Source: an uncultured Roseateles sp.
GTDB lineage: Bacteria > Pseudomonadota > Gammaproteobacteria > Burkholderiales > Burkholderiaceae_C
Reading direction: 5' to 3'
DNA: 64,000 bases
NCBI RefSeq assembly: GCF_963422335.1
Contig: NZ_OY729424.1
Location: forward strand, 2,418,001 to 2,482,000
Part shown: positions 50,801 to 58,266 of the stretch, piece after piece
Numbering within the stretch: position 1 is the stretch's first letter
How the letters are laid out: each line of letters begins with the position of its first letter
Notes under the pieces: model-generated
What the model was told of the DNA's origin: nothing
Databases searched by the model: none
Seen by the model: the letters and a program-made list of their open reading frames with translations, nothing else
Position numbers and translations under genes: made by a program

Positions 50801-51728
50801 TGTCCTTGCTGATCAGCTTCTGCGCTTTGGCGGCGGCCTGCAAGGCCTTGTTGAGCAGGTCGCTGGTCGAGGGCACCAGCGCCGCGATGGCCTTGTAGCC
50901 GTCGTCGAAGAGGGCGATTTCCAGCGGATTGCCCTCGGGTCGCTTGATCGCGGCGGCGCCTTCCTTCTGCGCACGCTTGATCAGCTCGCGGTAGCTGTCG
51001 GCGCCGGGCAGGCTGCCCAGCTCGTCCAGCACTTCCTGCAGCTTGACCTGCTTGCTTTCGTAGTGCGGCTGTTGCTTGGAGTGCAGCAAATCCTTGGCCT
51101 GCCAGCCCTCGGCTTCGGTCTTGCCCGTTTCATACAGGCCGTCCACCGAGTTCAGCAGGTCCAGCCCGCCGGCCCAGTCTTCGGAGCCGACCGTGGCGAC
51201 CTTGAGCTTGGCGGCATCGATGCGTTCCTGCATGGCGGTGGGCGCGGCGTACTTCATCGCCTTCAGCAGGTTCAGCTTGTTCTGCGACTCGAGCAGCAGC
51301 TTCTGGTACTTGGCCTTGACGCCAGCCTGCTTGCTGTTCAGCGTCTCGGTGGCCTTGTCCAGCTCGATCTGGGCCTTGCCCTTGGCCTTGACCGGATCTT
51401 TTTCCTTCTCGGCCAGCTTCAGCAGAAGCTGCTTGTTCAGTACGTTCAGCCGCTCGGCTTCGATCTCGATCTGTGCCAGGTTTTGCCCCTGGGCCGCGGT
51501 GTCGATGCGCTTGGCCAGGGTGATGAACTCGGCCTCCATCGTCTTGGCCAGGGTGTCGCCAAACTTGGCGCGCAGCGCCTGCAACTGGTCCTTGACCGCC
51601 GTCGCCCGCTTCTTCAGGTCCAGCTTGTCGCGCTCGAACACACCCAGCTTGAGCAGCTTGCGGGCCTGGATGCACCACTGGACGGCGACGTCGGCCGTGT
51701 CAGGCGGTATTTTGGCAGTATCAGTCAC
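47886..51728 (-). CDS. Giant charged helical/coiled-coil protein (1280 aa)
   Basis: No recognised family. I chose the GTG at 51728, eight bases after GGAG; a GTG at 51758 is also in frame. The protein is almost wholly helical and rich in Lys, Glu, Ala and Leu, with long coiled-coil stretches and units such as RIDAAKLKVATVGSEDWAGGLDLLNSV and IVQAAADKDWTKALKDFEGL. These share the A..A...DW..AL..L..V pattern of the other repeat proteins in the island. Acidic motifs NLDWLFSEA (about 900) and VSGLFDEESDEG (about 1200) are present. No signal peptide or TM. Encoded 74 bases after the transmembrane kinase, so a kinase substrate is plausible. Confidence 0.6.
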   Translation of the reverse strand: MTDTAKIPPDTADVAVQWCIQARKLLKLGVFERDKLDLKKRATAVKDQLQALRAKFGDTLAKTMEAEFITLAKRIDTAAQGQNLAQIEIEAERLNVLNKQLLLKLAEKEKDPVKAKGKAQIELDKATETLNSKQAGVKAKYQKLLLESQNKLNLLKAMKYAAPTAMQERIDAAKLKVATVGSEDWAGGLDLLNSVDGLYETGKTEAEGWQAKDLLHSKQQPHYESKQVKLQEVLDELGSLPGADSYRELIKRAQKEGAAAIKRPEGNPLEIALFDDGYKAIAALVPSTSDLLNKALQAAAKAQKLISKDTDIHNAEEAARAVLTRLRVSGAELIGEATESLHDTQIAKAVLLCGETGKKPFGIQRLNEIKGQLEALELDRKKVRDSCKNLLDAAEASIFALLYAPTDDERLALREPLALMQAARTLSAALEFDEANEILVPLQKTLDDFISASDHTPDKMEAQWTEIAKPKGRLAKARTEVAELGKLMAKAAIPGNMEGLGDPMADRYNGYLDKIVQAAADKDWTKALKDFEGLSRQITSDLERHANLDKFLVERNRLAEPVAAEITRAELALKALEDALAQEPDPGNTLALAKAELDNAKRLWVHRASRAMTEGELDAGKALNTFKALATRLEKQTQSPQALKRALTAGRDDAAKKAFDAASAEVKLSLEELRTLDNDLYNQHAKTWTELGYAIFKEDLHAPGNPKERMATLKATVLQAITEAKKLLTAAQTAAQNKYKEVALQLKELRKQADQSLRHRHRKIFAPFFDGLDQDLKDLSGMVASQSIKTAEAALLELTALAARATKLKNEIEAQPKEGSDVVAKSLLDAPEEPGLDFDEMNLDWLFSEAPDQPDQPEKPPANFRMVMEAVTAIQKSLTDKILKRCLPVQQLMLEEDFKTAQQDIYSLEPQAAFDSLRALNLRVNEAIARAATANELRTRFKDVDLPAVEQRFLALSGFKADTLRGKLSKLRKEPGAYLKELEARIKSAKTLVKEPQKEQKALDELKKILDEINAVIDNNNVLKPEQLVEQEKAAQARAFQKEKETTQWTALVKDFKRMGLARATAAVNEADGGDKSQLTDLNKMLKQAEDIFNDTGNFIGAVELLNHAKQYAERVIGHPMGLKAAARDELPKVKAHWKEAVAAFNSSVDAVVGSINSADDGVDVSGLFDEESDEGAQAKKRLDEAIAKSIAMLNSLKTLFNANIMDAPIAVLTSKQAAKAEKRASRELAMKYINGYREVIRTDPVLVKLMQKERPFGTVDFYGLNTALRDLDLNIQRSV

Positions 51729-51802
51729 GGGCGGATCTCCGATCGGATAGTGGGGCACGCCGCGCAGCGCAGGGCGTGTTGGTAAGACGGGGATTCAGAC
51801 GG

Positions 51803-53788
51803 TCAAGGGACGATGTCCACCGAGAAGCGGGCCGCACCATAGGCATCGCAGTCAGGGGTGGCGCAACTCTTCAGGCCACCCAGCAACATCGGTGTGCTGC
51901 GCGTCCAGCCGGCGGCCAGTGCCTGGCCCTGCTCCTGCGTGGGCAGCTTCAGGAAGATGTAGTCGCGTTCCTTGCTGATCTCGCTGTAGTCGCGCGGCTG
52001 GGCGCTGACGATGATCAGGAAGTGTTCGGCGCCGGCCGGCTCGATGGTGTCGAGCTTCCAGCTTGCCTTGGGCAGCAACAGGGTCTCGCCGGCCTTGATG
52101 CGGTTGTCGCTGGCCTGGGCATTGGGGAACAGCAGCGCCGCTGCGCCGTCCGGCCCCAGCACCAGCACCTGGACGAAGCCGTCCCGCGTCGATTTGACGG
52201 TGAAACCCAGCGAGTCCTTGCCGATGCGCAGCTGCGGCTTGGTGGCAACTGCCTCGACGCCGAAGCCAGGCGTCTGCGCACTCAGGACCTTGGCGAATTC
52301 ATCGCGGATATCGAAGCGCGCCGGAGCCGCGGGTGGCGCCGCCACCGGCGCGGCGGCTACCGGTGCCGGGGCCACCTGGGCCGCGGGCGCTGGCGTGGCG
52401 GGCTTGCGCGGCGCGAGGGCGAAATAGGTGCCGGCGCCTGCCGCGGCCAGAGCGAGCAGGCCCACGCCTATCCACAAGCCCTTGCCGCCTGCGCCCGAGG
52501 AAGAGGCACCGGCAGCGCCGAGGTACTGGGTCGTGTCCTGGCTGGGCATCTGCGTGCGCGCGGCCTTGGGGGCGGGCGGCGGCGGTGGGGCGATGCCGGT
52601 CGGCCGGGTCTGGGTCAGCGAGGTCTGGGGATCTATCGTCACCGCACCCAGGCCCAGATCGGCGCGCAGTTCGGCAATCGTCTGCGTGCGCTCCTCGGGG
52701 CGTACGCGCAGGGCCTTGTCCATGGCTTGCAGGAACTGCAGGCTGTAACGGCCCTCGGCGGCCTCGGTCAGCGGCACATAGCTGTCGCTCATCAGTCGGC
52801 CGACCGAGGTCGGCGGCGTGCGCCCGAGGATGGCAAAGTGCACCGAGGCGGCCAGTGCGTAGACGTCGGTCCAGGGCCCCTGCTTCATGTTCGGCGCTTC
52901 GGCGTACTGCTCCACCGGGGCATAGCCCGGCTTCAGTATCACCGTCAGCGCCTGCGTCATGTCGCCGATGACGCGGCGTGCGGCGCCGAAGTCCAGCAGC
53001 AGCGGCTTGCCGGTGCTGTTCAGCAGTATCACGTTGTCGGGGGCGATGTCGCGGTGAAAGCAGCTCTCGGCGTGTATCACTGCCAGCGCCTCGGTCAGTG
53101 GCGCCAGCAAGGTCATCAGCCAGGCCTCGTCGGGCGGGGCACCGAGCTCGCGCAGCTTGTCTTTCAGGGTGATGCCTTCGTAGAAGGGCATCACCATATA
53201 GGCCGTGCCATTGGCCTCCCAGAAACGGTAGACCTTGACCAGGGACGGATGGTCGAACTGGGCCAGCAGCTTGGCCTCGTTGACGAAGCTCTTGCGCCCG
53301 GCCTCGAAGGTGTCGCGGTGGCGCTGCGACTTGACCTGCACCTGGGTGTCACCGGTGCGCGCGGCCAGCGCTGCGGGCATGTATTCCTTCAGCGCCACGC
53401 GGCGCTCCAGCGAATGGTCCCAGGCCAGATAGACAATGCCGAAGCCCCCTTCGCCGAGCACACTGGTGAGCTCGAACTCGCCCAGATAGGTGCCCACCGG
53501 CAGTGCATTGCCGCTGTCGCCAGCGCTTGAATGTGCGCTACCCGCACCGCTGGGTGGCGCGCCGGATGGTGGCGGGGCAGGGCGGGCCGGGGCCTGTGCG
53601 CGGCCGAGTTCGGTCTGCGCGAACTCGGTCTGCGCCAACTTGGTCTTGGCAAACTCGGTGGCGGCATAGCCGCCGTCGGCGCCGACAGCGGGCGGCTGCG
53701 CTCCGGGCATGGCCTCGGGCTCTTGGGCGCTGATGGGGCGAATGACCGTGCGGTCGTCGTCAGGAGTCGGGCTGCTCATGGCGTGCAT
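51803..53788 (-). CDS. Transmembrane Ser/Thr protein kinase, PpkA-like, with C-terminal DUF4384-like domain
   Basis: A 661-aa protein with the start at 53788; an ATG at 53779 is equally possible, and longer readings run into an operator-like palindrome. An N-terminal disordered tail holds four five-residue TEFAQ-type repeats (about 44-62). The kinase domain follows: G-loop LGEGGFG, Lys134, HRD at 245-247 in HRDIAPDN (Ala replaces the usual Lys), DFG 266-268 and PGYAPVEQY. A Pro-rich linker, one TM (about 437-459), an Ala/Pro linker and a periplasmic DUF4384-like domain (about 500-600) complete it. The layout resembles T6SS PpkA-type kinases. It heads the operon with the 1280- and 1071-aa proteins and diverges from the ion-channel gene. 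Confidence 0.82.
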   Translation of the reverse strand: MHAMSSPTPDDDRTVIRPISAQEPEAMPGAQPPAVGADGGYAATEFAKTKLAQTEFAQTELGRAQAPARPAPPPSGAPPSGAGSAHSSAGDSGNALPVGTYLGEFELTSVLGEGGFGIVYLAWDHSLERRVALKEYMPAALAARTGDTQVQVKSQRHRDTFEAGRKSFVNEAKLLAQFDHPSLVKVYRFWEANGTAYMVMPFYEGITLKDKLRELGAPPDEAWLMTLLAPLTEALAVIHAESCFHRDIAPDNVILLNSTGKPLLLDFGAARRVIGDMTQALTVILKPGYAPVEQYAEAPNMKQGPWTDVYALAASVHFAILGRTPPTSVGRLMSDSYVPLTEAAEGRYSLQFLQAMDKALRVRPEERTQTIAELRADLGLGAVTIDPQTSLTQTRPTGIAPPPPPAPKAARTQMPSQDTTQYLGAAGASSSGAGGKGLWIGVGLLALAAAGAGTYFALAPRKPATPAPAAQVAPAPVAAAPVAAPPAAPARFDIRDEFAKVLSAQTPGFGVEAVATKPQLRIGKDSLGFTVKSTRDGFVQVLVLGPDGAAALLFPNAQASDNRIKAGETLLLPKASWKLDTIEPAGAEHFLIIVSAQPRDYSEISKERDYIFLKLPTQEQGQALAAGWTRSTPMLLGGLKSCATPDCDAYGAARFSVDIVP

Positions 53789-53808
53789 TGTGGCGCGGTT
53801 TTGCGGCA

Positions 53809-53825
53809 GTTTGACAGGGTCAAAC
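53809..53825. promoter_or_regulatory. Perfect palindrome, candidate operator
   Basis: GTTTGACAGGGTCAAAC has 7-base perfect arms around AGG. It lies in the divergent region between the transmembrane kinase gene and the ion-channel gene, 21 bases upstream of the kinase start, well placed to control one or both. Confidence 0.5.
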
Positions 53826-53947
53826 CCCTTGCTCCGTGCCATGGCGGTATCAGATGGGTTGCCTGCCGTAAATCCGTAGTCCGGGATTCGGCCGCTCTCG
53901 CCATAATCGCTCCAGCTTGGCTGATGTCAGCCCTGCAGGAGGACACG

Positions 53948-54925
53948 ATGATCAAGAGTCTGAGCCGGATCGGTGCCATGGCAGCCGCGTTGATGTGGGT
54001 GCTGGTGTCCGCTGGCGCACAGGCCCAGCCCCAGCAAGTCGTGGTGGGCAGCTATGTCAACAAGATCCAGGACCTGAACTTCAAGGAAAACAAGTACGCA
54101 CTGGACTTCTATCTGTGGTTCCGCTGGAAGGCCGAAGGCACCCTGGCCGACTACAAGCCGCTTGAAAGCTTCGAGATCATCAACGGCAAGATCGAGAACA
54201 AGAGCAGCATCGACGAGAAGAAGATCGGCGAACTGAACTACGCCGCGGTGCGTGTCTCGGCGACGATGTCGGAAAACTGGGCGCTGGCCCAGTACCCCTT
54301 CGATGCGCACAGCATGAAGGTGCATATCGAAGACAGCCGCTTCAATGCCAAGGATATGGTTTTTGTCGCCGACAAGACCAATTCCCGGCTGGGCGATGAA
54401 ATCGAAATGGGCGGGTGGAACGCCTCCAACTTCGCTGCCGAGATCAAGTCCAAGGTGTATCGCACCAACTACGGCGACATCTCGCTGCCCAGCGATGCGC
54501 GCTCCGAGTACTCGCGCTTCAGCTTCGGCATGGACATCCACCGCGACAGCTTCGGCTCGGCGCTCAAGCTGCTGAGCACGGTGCTGCTGGCCACGGCCGT
54601 GGCCTTCGTCGCCTTCATGGTCAAGCCCTCGGACCTGGATGCCCGCTTCGGCATGGGGGTGGGGTCGTTGTTCGCGGTGGCGGCCAGCGCCTTCATCGCC
54701 GCCTCCTCGGTGCCCGACTCGGGCGTGATGACGGTGGCCGACATGGTGCACATGATTGCGTTGGCCTTCATCTTTGTCTCGCTGCTGGTCTCGGCCGTGT
54801 GCCTGAAACTGGAGGTCACCGACCGCGAGGAACTGGCCTTTCGCATCGACCACTACTGCCTGGTGGTGTTCCCCTTGCTGTTCTACGGCTGGGCCGCCTA
54901 TGTGGTGTGGGGTGCCTTGCGCTGA
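53948..54925 (+). CDS. Pentameric ligand-gated ion channel (prokaryotic Cys-loop receptor relative)
   Basis: A 325-aa protein; the ATG follows GCAGGAGGAC, a strong ribosome site. A signal peptide ends near AQA/QP (27). The beta-rich extracellular domain includes YALDFYLWFRWK and the Pro-loop signature YPFDAH at 116-121, where animal receptors have F/YPFD between the loop cysteines. Four TM segments follow at about 203-224, 232-253, 262-285 and 302-321. DARFGMGVGSLF at the start of M2 matches the pLGIC pattern, and the M3-M4 loop is short as in prokaryotic members. Known prokaryotic relatives are GLIC and ELIC. It stands alone on the plus strand inside a minus-strand gene set, which is unusual. 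Confidence 0.85.
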   Translation: MIKSLSRIGAMAAALMWVLVSAGAQAQPQQVVVGSYVNKIQDLNFKENKYALDFYLWFRWKAEGTLADYKPLESFEIINGKIENKSSIDEKKIGELNYAAVRVSATMSENWALAQYPFDAHSMKVHIEDSRFNAKDMVFVADKTNSRLGDEIEMGGWNASNFAAEIKSKVYRTNYGDISLPSDARSEYSRFSFGMDIHRDSFGSALKLLSTVLLATAVAFVAFMVKPSDLDARFGMGVGSLFAVAASAFIAASSVPDSGVMTVADMVHMIALAFIFVSLLVSAVCLKLEVTDREELAFRIDHYCLVVFPLLFYGWAAYVVWGALR

Positions 54926-54958
54926 GATCGGTAGGTGGCCACGGATGGCATCCGGGTA

Positions 54959-56452
54959 CTACATGGCCTGCAAATCGCTGAGCAGCTTGGCCGCGTCGAC
55001 CTCGCTGGCCGCCTCCAGCAGCATCTGGTAGAGCTGGGCCTTGCTCGTCGCCTTGTCGGCGGCGCGCTTGACGACGATCTTGGCAATCGGGCCCAGGTGA
55101 CGGGTCAGCACCGTCACCGCGTGGGCCTTGATTGCCTCGGTCACCGGCTCTGCAGCGGCCGCGCCGGAGCCAGCGCCAGTCCCCGCTGCCGGGCGCGCGC
55201 CGCTGGCTGCGGTGCCACCGGTGCCGGGGATGGCCTGGGTACCGCTGCGCGGCGCGGCCTGGGAACCGGCCAGCGCCTCGCTGATGAAGCGCTGGCGCTG
55301 GGTCTCCTGGCCGATGTGCTGTGACAGCTCCATCGCCAGACCCACCACCTCCTGGTTCTTGTGTGCCGCCTGGCGCACCATCAGCTTGGCCATCGGTCCG
55401 ACATGGGGCGCCAGCAGGCGCTCGATGCGGCTCAGCGCCGCGGCCTCCCAGCCGGCGGGCAGCATGGCGGTGGACATCGAGGTCGGCGGAAAGGTGGTCG
55501 GCCTTGCGCCCGAGGGGTTTGCCGACGCTGGTGTCTCCGCCGCTTCGACGGTGCGCGCCCAGTGCGATGGCGGCACGATCACGGTGGCGTCACTGGCGCC
55601 GCCCGGGTAAGCCGCCTCGGGATGGACGGCCGAGGCCAGCAGCGCCTGGCGGAAGGCCTGGGCGCTCTGGAAGCGGTTCTCGGCTTTCTTGGCCAGCGCC
55701 CGGTTGATCACCCCGTCATAGGCGCCCGACAGCGGCGTGCTGCACACCTGGCTCGGCGGCTTGGGGTGCTCGTTCATGATCTTGTACATCACCGTCTCGG
55801 CCGCGCCGGTGAAGGGCTGGACGCCGGTCAGCAGGCGGTAGAGCACGACACCGGCGGCGAACAGGTCGGCACGATGGTCTATGCCCTCGCCGACATACTG
55901 CTCGGGCGCCATGAAGCCCGGCGTACCTATCATCGAGGCCACCTGGGTCAGGCCCTGGTGCTCGATGCGGGCAATGCCGAAGTCGGTCAGCTTCACCTGG
56001 CCGCTGGCCGTCAGCAGCAGGTTGGCGGGCTTGATGTCTCTGTGCCAGACGCCGGCCTTGTGCGCGCACTCCAGCGCATCAAGCACCTGCTCCATGATGC
56101 GGCGCGCCTGGCCCTCGGGCAGCTGAGGCGTGGCGGCCAGCACCTGGTCGAGGTTCTTGCCCTCGACGAACTCCATCGCGATATAGGCAGTGTTCTCGTC
56201 CTCGCCGAACTCGTAGATGGCGACGATGCCCGGATGCTGCAAGCGGCCCACCGCCTGGGCCTCGTTGCGGAAGCGCGCCGCGATCGAGGCGTGGACGTCA
56301 TCATCACCGAGCAACTCGCGGTGAATGGTCTTGATCGCCACCGGTCGGTGGATGTGGGGGTCGAAACCCTTGTAGACGACCCCCATCGCGCCCTGACCCA
56401 GCACGGCGGAGATGGCGTACTTGCCGATGCGCTCGGGAACTTTCATCACCAC
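54959..56452 (-). CDS. Cytosolic Ser/Thr protein kinase with duplicated C-terminal domain
   Basis: A 497-aa protein with a canonical Hanks-type kinase domain: LGQGAMG (18-24), Lys41, HRDIKPAN (137-144), DFG (157-159) and GTPGFMAPEQY. No TM segment is visible. After a Pro/Ser/Thr-rich linker there are two copies of an about 50-residue helical domain at about 340-394 and 441-496 (APHVGPMAKLMVRQAA and TRHLGPIAKIVVKRAA), like the tail domain of other bacterial kinases. The start is GTG at 56452 or ATG at 56446. It follows the heme/HAMP sensor gene by 4 bases, suggesting the sensor feeds this kinase. Confidence 0.88.
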   Translation of the reverse strand: MVMKVPERIGKYAISAVLGQGAMGVVYKGFDPHIHRPVAIKTIHRELLGDDDVHASIAARFRNEAQAVGRLQHPGIVAIYEFGEDENTAYIAMEFVEGKNLDQVLAATPQLPEGQARRIMEQVLDALECAHKAGVWHRDIKPANLLLTASGQVKLTDFGIARIEHQGLTQVASMIGTPGFMAPEQYVGEGIDHRADLFAAGVVLYRLLTGVQPFTGAAETVMYKIMNEHPKPPSQVCSTPLSGAYDGVINRALAKKAENRFQSAQAFRQALLASAVHPEAAYPGGASDATVIVPPSHWARTVEAAETPASANPSGARPTTFPPTSMSTAMLPAGWEAAALSRIERLLAPHVGPMAKLMVRQAAHKNQEVVGLAMELSQHIGQETQRQRFISEALAGSQAAPRSGTQAIPGTGGTAASGARPAAGTGAGSGAAAAEPVTEAIKAHAVTVLTRHLGPIAKIVVKRAADKATSKAQLYQMLLEAASEVDAAKLLSDLQAM

Positions 56453-56456
56453 GTGT

Positions 56457-57326
56457 TCAGCCTTCCAACATCTTCATTGCATGGGCCAGGCTCTTGCGCA
56501 TGCGGCCGAAGGACTCGGCCAGCACGCCGATCTCGTCCTTGGACTTGACCACGAACTCGGGCGCCTCCTCGCCGAGGCTGACCTTGTCGGCCAGCGCCGA
56601 CAACTGGCTGACCGGCTGTATGACCAGCTTCCAGAGCATGAAGTTCAAGCTCGCGCCGACCAGCAGGAACACCGCCGACAGCACGCCGATGACGACCATC
56701 AGCGCCTGGTCGGCACGCTGCAGCGGCACCGTCATCGGCACCGAGACGACTTGCACGCCCAGGGTTTCATTGAGCTTCCAGCCGAAGCCGTTGGACGGGC
56801 CGTAGCGATCCACCAGGGTCTGCGGCGCCGCGTCGGGCGTGCTGTGGCAGGCCAGGCAGGCCGGATTACTGATGCGTATCGGGCGGGCGATATAGAGCGA
56901 AGCACCGGACGGCGTGTCGCGCTGGCCGACGAATTCCTTCATCTCCGGCTTGCTGCCGAACTGCTTGATCACGTCCTCTTCCCAGGCCACGGCGCGGTCG
57001 CGCGGATTGGTCGGGTTCAGCATCGCCGACTTGAAGCTGTAGTCGGGGTAGGACTTCTGCAGTCCGATCAGCACCTCGGCCGACGAGTAGGCCGGCACCG
57101 ACTGCGGCAGGAAGGTGTACTTCATCTGCGTTTCCAGTAGTGGCTTGATCTGCGTGGCCGTGTAGGCACTGACCACATTGGCTTTTTCCATCAGCAGCCG
57201 GGCGCGGTCGGTGACCTCGTCCTGGGCAGCGCGTTGCAGCATGCCGCGGGCGACGATGCTGGACACCGTCAGCCCGAGCAGGAAGACGAGCAGAAAGATC
57301 AGATTGAACTTGACGAGCAGTTTCAT
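56457..57326 (-). CDS. Heme-c/DUF3365-type membrane sensor with HAMP domain and no output domain
   Basis: A 289-aa protein with an N-terminal TM (about 5-27), a periplasmic domain of the DUF3365/Tll0287 type with a heme-c motif CLACH (157-161), a second TM (about 208-230) and a HAMP domain (about 231-285), where it stops. Family proteins are redox, gas or heme sensors usually fused to a kinase, cyclase or chemotaxis output. Here the output is missing and a Ser/Thr kinase gene follows 4 bases downstream, so the signal may pass in trans. Part of the tagF-tssBC-fecR-sensor-kinase operon. Confidence 0.82.
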   Translation of the reverse strand: MKLLVKFNLIFLLVFLLGLTVSSIVARGMLQRAAQDEVTDRARLLMEKANVVSAYTATQIKPLLETQMKYTFLPQSVPAYSSAEVLIGLQKSYPDYSFKSAMLNPTNPRDRAVAWEEDVIKQFGSKPEMKEFVGQRDTPSGASLYIARPIRISNPACLACHSTPDAAPQTLVDRYGPSNGFGWKLNETLGVQVVSVPMTVPLQRADQALMVVIGVLSAVFLLVGASLNFMLWKLVIQPVSQLSALADKVSLGEEAPEFVVKSKDEIGVLAESFGRMRKSLAHAMKMLEG

Positions 57327-57338
57327 GGTTGACCCTTT

Positions 57339-58196
57339 TTAGTATTTGGGCGCCGAGGCGGGCTTGGGCGGGAACAGCACAGGCTCCCACTCGGGGTGGG
57401 CTTTCAGCTCGGCCGCGAGGCCTTTGCGGAATTCAGGGTTGCGTGCCAGCGGTTTCCAGCGCGCCAGATTGGCGCGGCGCAGCGCTGGCTCGGCGTCTAT
57501 CCAGGGCTGGGCGTCGGCATAGGCGATGTCGGCCAGGCGCTTGGGCGCCAGGTCCTTGCCCTTGAACTTGTCGGCGCGGGGCGGCAGGCTGTCCAGGAAG
57601 GCGCGCGGTGCGGCCTGCACAAAGGCGGGTGTGGGCCGCGAGGCTGTCTCGGGCTTGGCGTTGCCCAGCTGGCTCAGCAGCTCGCCGCCCTTCATCGTGA
57701 TGGGGGCGCCGGCGGGTTTGAGCGGGCGCAGGCTCAGCTCACCGGCCTCGGCGAACACCTGGCCACCCTCGGCCTGGGCCGAGATCACCGCGTCGCGCGT
57801 CAGGCCGCTGAGTTCGAACCAGGGGCTGGCCAGTGCCGCCGGCGCCCCTTTGGCCGCACTGAGCTTGGCCCAGCCGCGCAGCAGATAGGCCCTGGGGTTG
57901 CCCTTCAGCGCAGGCGCAAGCTGGGCGCGCGTGTCGGGGCCCAGGCCCAGGCTGGCGCCATCGTCGAACTCGACCCGCAAGAACCGACCCTTGGCGCCCA
58001 GTTCGATGATGTCGTCGCTGCCCACGCGCACCCCCTCGGCCAGTGCCAGCCGGGCGTTGTCACGCAGCAGCGTGGCCTCGCCTTCGAGCATGGTGACCAC
58101 GCCCAGCGGCGCGGCACGGACCGTGGTGGCCAGGCCGCCGAGCAAGAGGGCGAGCGTGGCCAGCCGTCGGGCTGAAATCAGAGGCTTGGCGAACAT
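57339..58196 (-). CDS. FecR-domain periplasmic protein
   Basis: A 285-aa protein with a signal peptide (cleavage near VRA/AP at 28) and a FecR-type beta domain at about 30-130 (GVVTMLEGEATLLRDNARLALAEGVRVGSDDIIELG, RVEFDDGASLGLGPDT). The C-terminal half is a less conserved helical region, WKPLARNPEFRKGLAAELKAHPEW. There is no FecI-like sigma factor nearby, so this is not a classical iron-siderophore FecR. It lies 12 bases before the heme sensor gene and may act as its periplasmic partner. Confidence 0.78.
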   Translation of the reverse strand: MFAKPLISARRLATLALLLGGLATTVRAAPLGVVTMLEGEATLLRDNARLALAEGVRVGSDDIIELGAKGRFLRVEFDDGASLGLGPDTRAQLAPALKGNPRAYLLRGWAKLSAAKGAPAALASPWFELSGLTRDAVISAQAEGGQVFAEAGELSLRPLKPAGAPITMKGGELLSQLGNAKPETASRPTPAFVQAAPRAFLDSLPPRADKFKGKDLAPKRLADIAYADAQPWIDAEPALRRANLARWKPLARNPEFRKGLAAELKAHPEWEPVLFPPKPASAPKY

Positions 58197-58266
58197 CCGG
58201 CGATTATGGCCGCGCCATGCCCCTGCGCCAGCCCTGGCTGCGTGCAAAGCGCACGCCAGAGCCGTA

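Noticed and set aside
48318..51785. 1155-codon plus-strand open frame opposite the 1280-aa gene
   Set aside because: The minus-strand product has normal charged helical composition and a ribosome site; the plus-strand product is rich in Gly, Leu, Gln and His without motifs.
53811..53816. TTGACA as a -35 box for the ion-channel gene
   Set aside because: No acceptable -10 at 16-18 bases; the match is part of the palindrome.
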